Made by a program: the position numbers and the translations under genes. The notes beneath the pieces are model-generated. The model did not search any database and was not told the origin of the DNA. It worked only from the letters and a program-made list of their open reading frames with translations. From Desulfovibrio psychrotolerans (lineage in GTDB: Bacteria; Desulfobacterota; Desulfovibrionia; Desulfovibrionales; Desulfovibrionaceae): a stretch of DNA of 64,000 nt. This document shows positions 61,330-64,000 of the stretch, in pieces (within the stretch, counting starts at the first letter, position 1; every line of letters begins with the position of its first letter). The stretch covers positions 62,001 through 126,000 of the forward strand of contig NZ_BLVP01000006.1 in NCBI RefSeq assembly GCF_013340305.1. The letters are read 5' to 3'.

Positions 61330-61904
61330 AGCGCCTCACCGTCCTTTTCCGTCTTCGTGCCCGCATCAGGTTTTGCCCGGTCCTCGTCCCCCTGCGCCAG
61401 CACAAGGCTTTCCTTGGCCTCATCTTTAAGCTTAAAGCCCACGGCCTCGCCGCGCACCACCGCCAAAAGCTGCTCCATAAGCCGCACCGCCAGCAGCAGC
61501 ATGCCTATGAAGATAATGCTGTTCGCCGCCCATTTGGGAACGGGTATATCCTCCAGTTCTATGCCCACAAGCATCAGCTTTTCCAGATACAGCCAGCTGC
61601 CCACAAGAAACAGCCCGCTGTATATCAGGCACAGCGTAATGGCGAAAATGCTCACCGCCCGCTGCACATGCTCCGGAAACAGCTTTACCAGCGCATCCAC
61701 GCCGATGTGCGAGCCAACTTTAATGCCGTATGAAACGCCGAACAGCACCATCCAGCCGGAAAGCAGCAGCGTAAGCTCCTGTGCCCAGTGAATGCCTATG
61801 CCGAACGCGAACCGCATCACCACTTCCACAAAAACCAGCAATGTCATGGCAGCAAGGAGGAGGGAAATAATCCCCTCCTCCAGCTTGGTAATAAAGGTAT
61901 TCAT
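61326..61904 (-). CDS. dctQ: TRAP transporter small membrane subunit
   Basis: A 192-residue protein with four membrane helices; the DctQ signature HWAQELTLLLSGWMVLFG is in the second helix region. The last 35 residues form a charged tail beyond the family's usual end (EDRAKPDAGTKTEKDGEAL). It couples DctP to DctM. Translation is coupled to dctM by an ATGA overlap; dctP ends 12 bases upstream. Confidence 0.9.
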   Translation of the reverse strand: MNTFITKLEEGIISLLLAAMTLLVFVEVVMRFAFGIGIHWAQELTLLLSGWMVLFGVSYGIKVGSHIGVDALVKLFPEHVQRAVSIFAITLCLIYSGLFLVGSWLYLEKLMLVGIELEDIPVPKWAANSIIFIGMLLLAVRLMEQLLAVVRGEAVGFKLKDEAKESLVLAQGDEDRAKPDAGTKTEKDGEAL

Positions 61905-61916
61905 AGCGGGAAAAAA

Positions 61917-63358
<1,442 letters not shown>

Positions 63359-64000
63359 ATGAGTTTGCACAAGGTAACGCTTCACGTCCCCCCGAAAACC
63401 AAACTCTCAGGCAGACTTGATGTCCTGATGATGGTTTCCGGCTTCCTGCTGGCGGTCTTTGTGGGAATGCACATGCTCTTTGTGGGCACGGTCATTCTCA
63501 GCCCCCGGCTCATGGACGCGCTGGCGTGGTTCTTCGAGGAACTGTATCTGGTCCAGATCGGCGGGCCGCTCATCCTGCTGGTCATGGTGGGGCACTTCAT
63601 CCTCGGCGCGCGCAAAATGCCCTTCCGGCAGAAGGAATTCATCGCCTTCCGCACCCACACAGGCATGATGCGCCACACAGACACCACCCTGTGGCTGGTG
63701 CAGGTGGCCACGGCCATCATCGTTCTTATCATGGCCAGCATCCACATCTACGTCATGCTGGACACCCTTCCCATCACCGCCACCAAAAGCGCGGTCCGCA
63801 TACAATACGGCAACTGGCTGCCCTTCTACGTGGTCCTGCTGGCGGCTGTGGCCGTGCACATTATCATCGGCCTGTACCGTCTGGGCGTCAAACTGGCCGT
63901 CATCACGCGGAAAAACCGCCCAAAGGCCCGCAAACTGCTCCTGTATGTGCTTGCCGCAACGGCTGTGGTCAGCCTGCTCACCCACCTGCGCCTTTCCCTC
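63359..64000 (+). CDS. frdC: Fumarate reductase/succinate dehydrogenase cytochrome b subunit, 3' end outside the window
   Basis: At least 214 residues, start ATG 63359 with GGAGGAG eight bases upstream; the frame runs off the right edge without a stop. Five hydrophobic helices are expected, four being clear. Four histidines lie in helices at residues 38 (GMHMLF), 79 (VGHFILGAR), 129 (ASIHIYVML) and 167 (AVHIIIGLYR), with spacing like the dihaem-b ligands of the Wolinella quinol:fumarate reductase subunit C. Flavoprotein and iron-sulfur subunits presumably follow. It transfers electrons between menaquinol and the catalytic subunits at the inner membrane. Confidence 0.9.
   Translation, partial: MSLHKVTLHVPPKTKLSGRLDVLMMVSGFLLAVFVGMHMLFVGTVILSPRLMDALAWFFEELYLVQIGGPLILLVMVGHFILGARKMPFRQKEFIAFRTHTGMMRHTDTTLWLVQVATAIIVLIMASIHIYVMLDTLPITATKSAVRIQYGNWLPFYVVLLAAVAVHIIIGLYRLGVKLAVITRKNRPKARKLLLYVLAATAVVSLLTHLRLSL

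Overview
The window reads as a chromosomal segment of a GC-rich, anaerobic, sulfate-reducer-like deltaproteobacterium, most likely a member of Desulfovibrionaceae. The evidence is the gene content: a split-Soret-type dihaem cytochrome, a 7Fe ferredoxin with the same cysteine/aspartate pattern as Desulfovibrio africanus ferredoxin III, a multihaem c-type cytochrome, a double-cubane-cluster reductase with its activator, a three-subunit-type fumarate reductase cytochrome b, a TRAP transporter and abundant chemoreceptors. Species assignment is inference. No tRNA, rRNA, insertion sequence, prophage or CRISPR array was seen. The genes are densely packed and mostly core or family-conserved.

Layout. 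0-8.6 kb: a truncated membrane multihaem cytochrome, a TSUP anion exporter with a small membrane partner, a left-handed beta-helix protein, prfC, yccF and a DUF2959 lipoprotein. 8.7-12.5 kb: a chemoreceptor diverging from a stand-alone VgrG3-type muralytic protein. 12.6-17.4 kb: an activator/double-cubane reductase pair diverging from a hydantoinase/oxoprolinase-like protein. 17.5-22.5 kb: a small lipoprotein, a GntR regulator, an FG-GAP lipoprotein and arsR-acr3. 22.6-30 kb: a second chemoreceptor, an M48 protease, topA and thiL. 30-38 kb: a sigma-54-type promoter driving a tandem universal stress protein, an HTH-plus-periplasmic-binding-fold regulator, der, a PhoR-like kinase, and a Pit phosphate transporter with its DUF47 partner. 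38-44 kb: dnaX, a two-gene peptidoglycan-trimming operon (M15 and Csd4-like M99 peptidases) and a solute-binding protein. 43.8-47.6 kb: a four-gene cassette (SGNH hydrolase, SxtJ-like, DUF5989 and carbamoyltransferase). 48-54 kb: split-Soret cytochrome, type I and type III glutamine synthetases and a family-restricted unknown. 54.5-60 kb: an overlapping YkgJ/unknown/TPR operon, ferredoxin, DegP and cobT. 60-64 kb: a DctPQM TRAP operon diverging from fumarate reductase cytochrome b, which runs off the window.

The genes fit an anaerobe respiring organic acids, with C4-dicarboxylate import next to fumarate reduction, low-potential electron carriers, nitrogen assimilation with sigma-54-type signals, and phosphate and arsenic handling. 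Two features stand out. First, at least a dozen short tandem arrays, each with its own unit (8-25 bp), sit at gene ends and inside hydrophilic or linker parts of proteins (ThiL, DnaX tau tail, dehydratase activator, kinase tail, FG-GAP N-terminus). Second, several compact cassettes have no settled role: the SGNH/SxtJ/DUF5989/carbamoyltransferase set, the YkgJ/unknown/TPR set, and the double-cubane reductase facing a hydantoinase-like protein. Regulatory DNA is unusually legible in places: sigma-54 elements, a probable leaderless arsR with its operator inside the promoter, and an orphan plus-strand terminator that suggests a small RNA.
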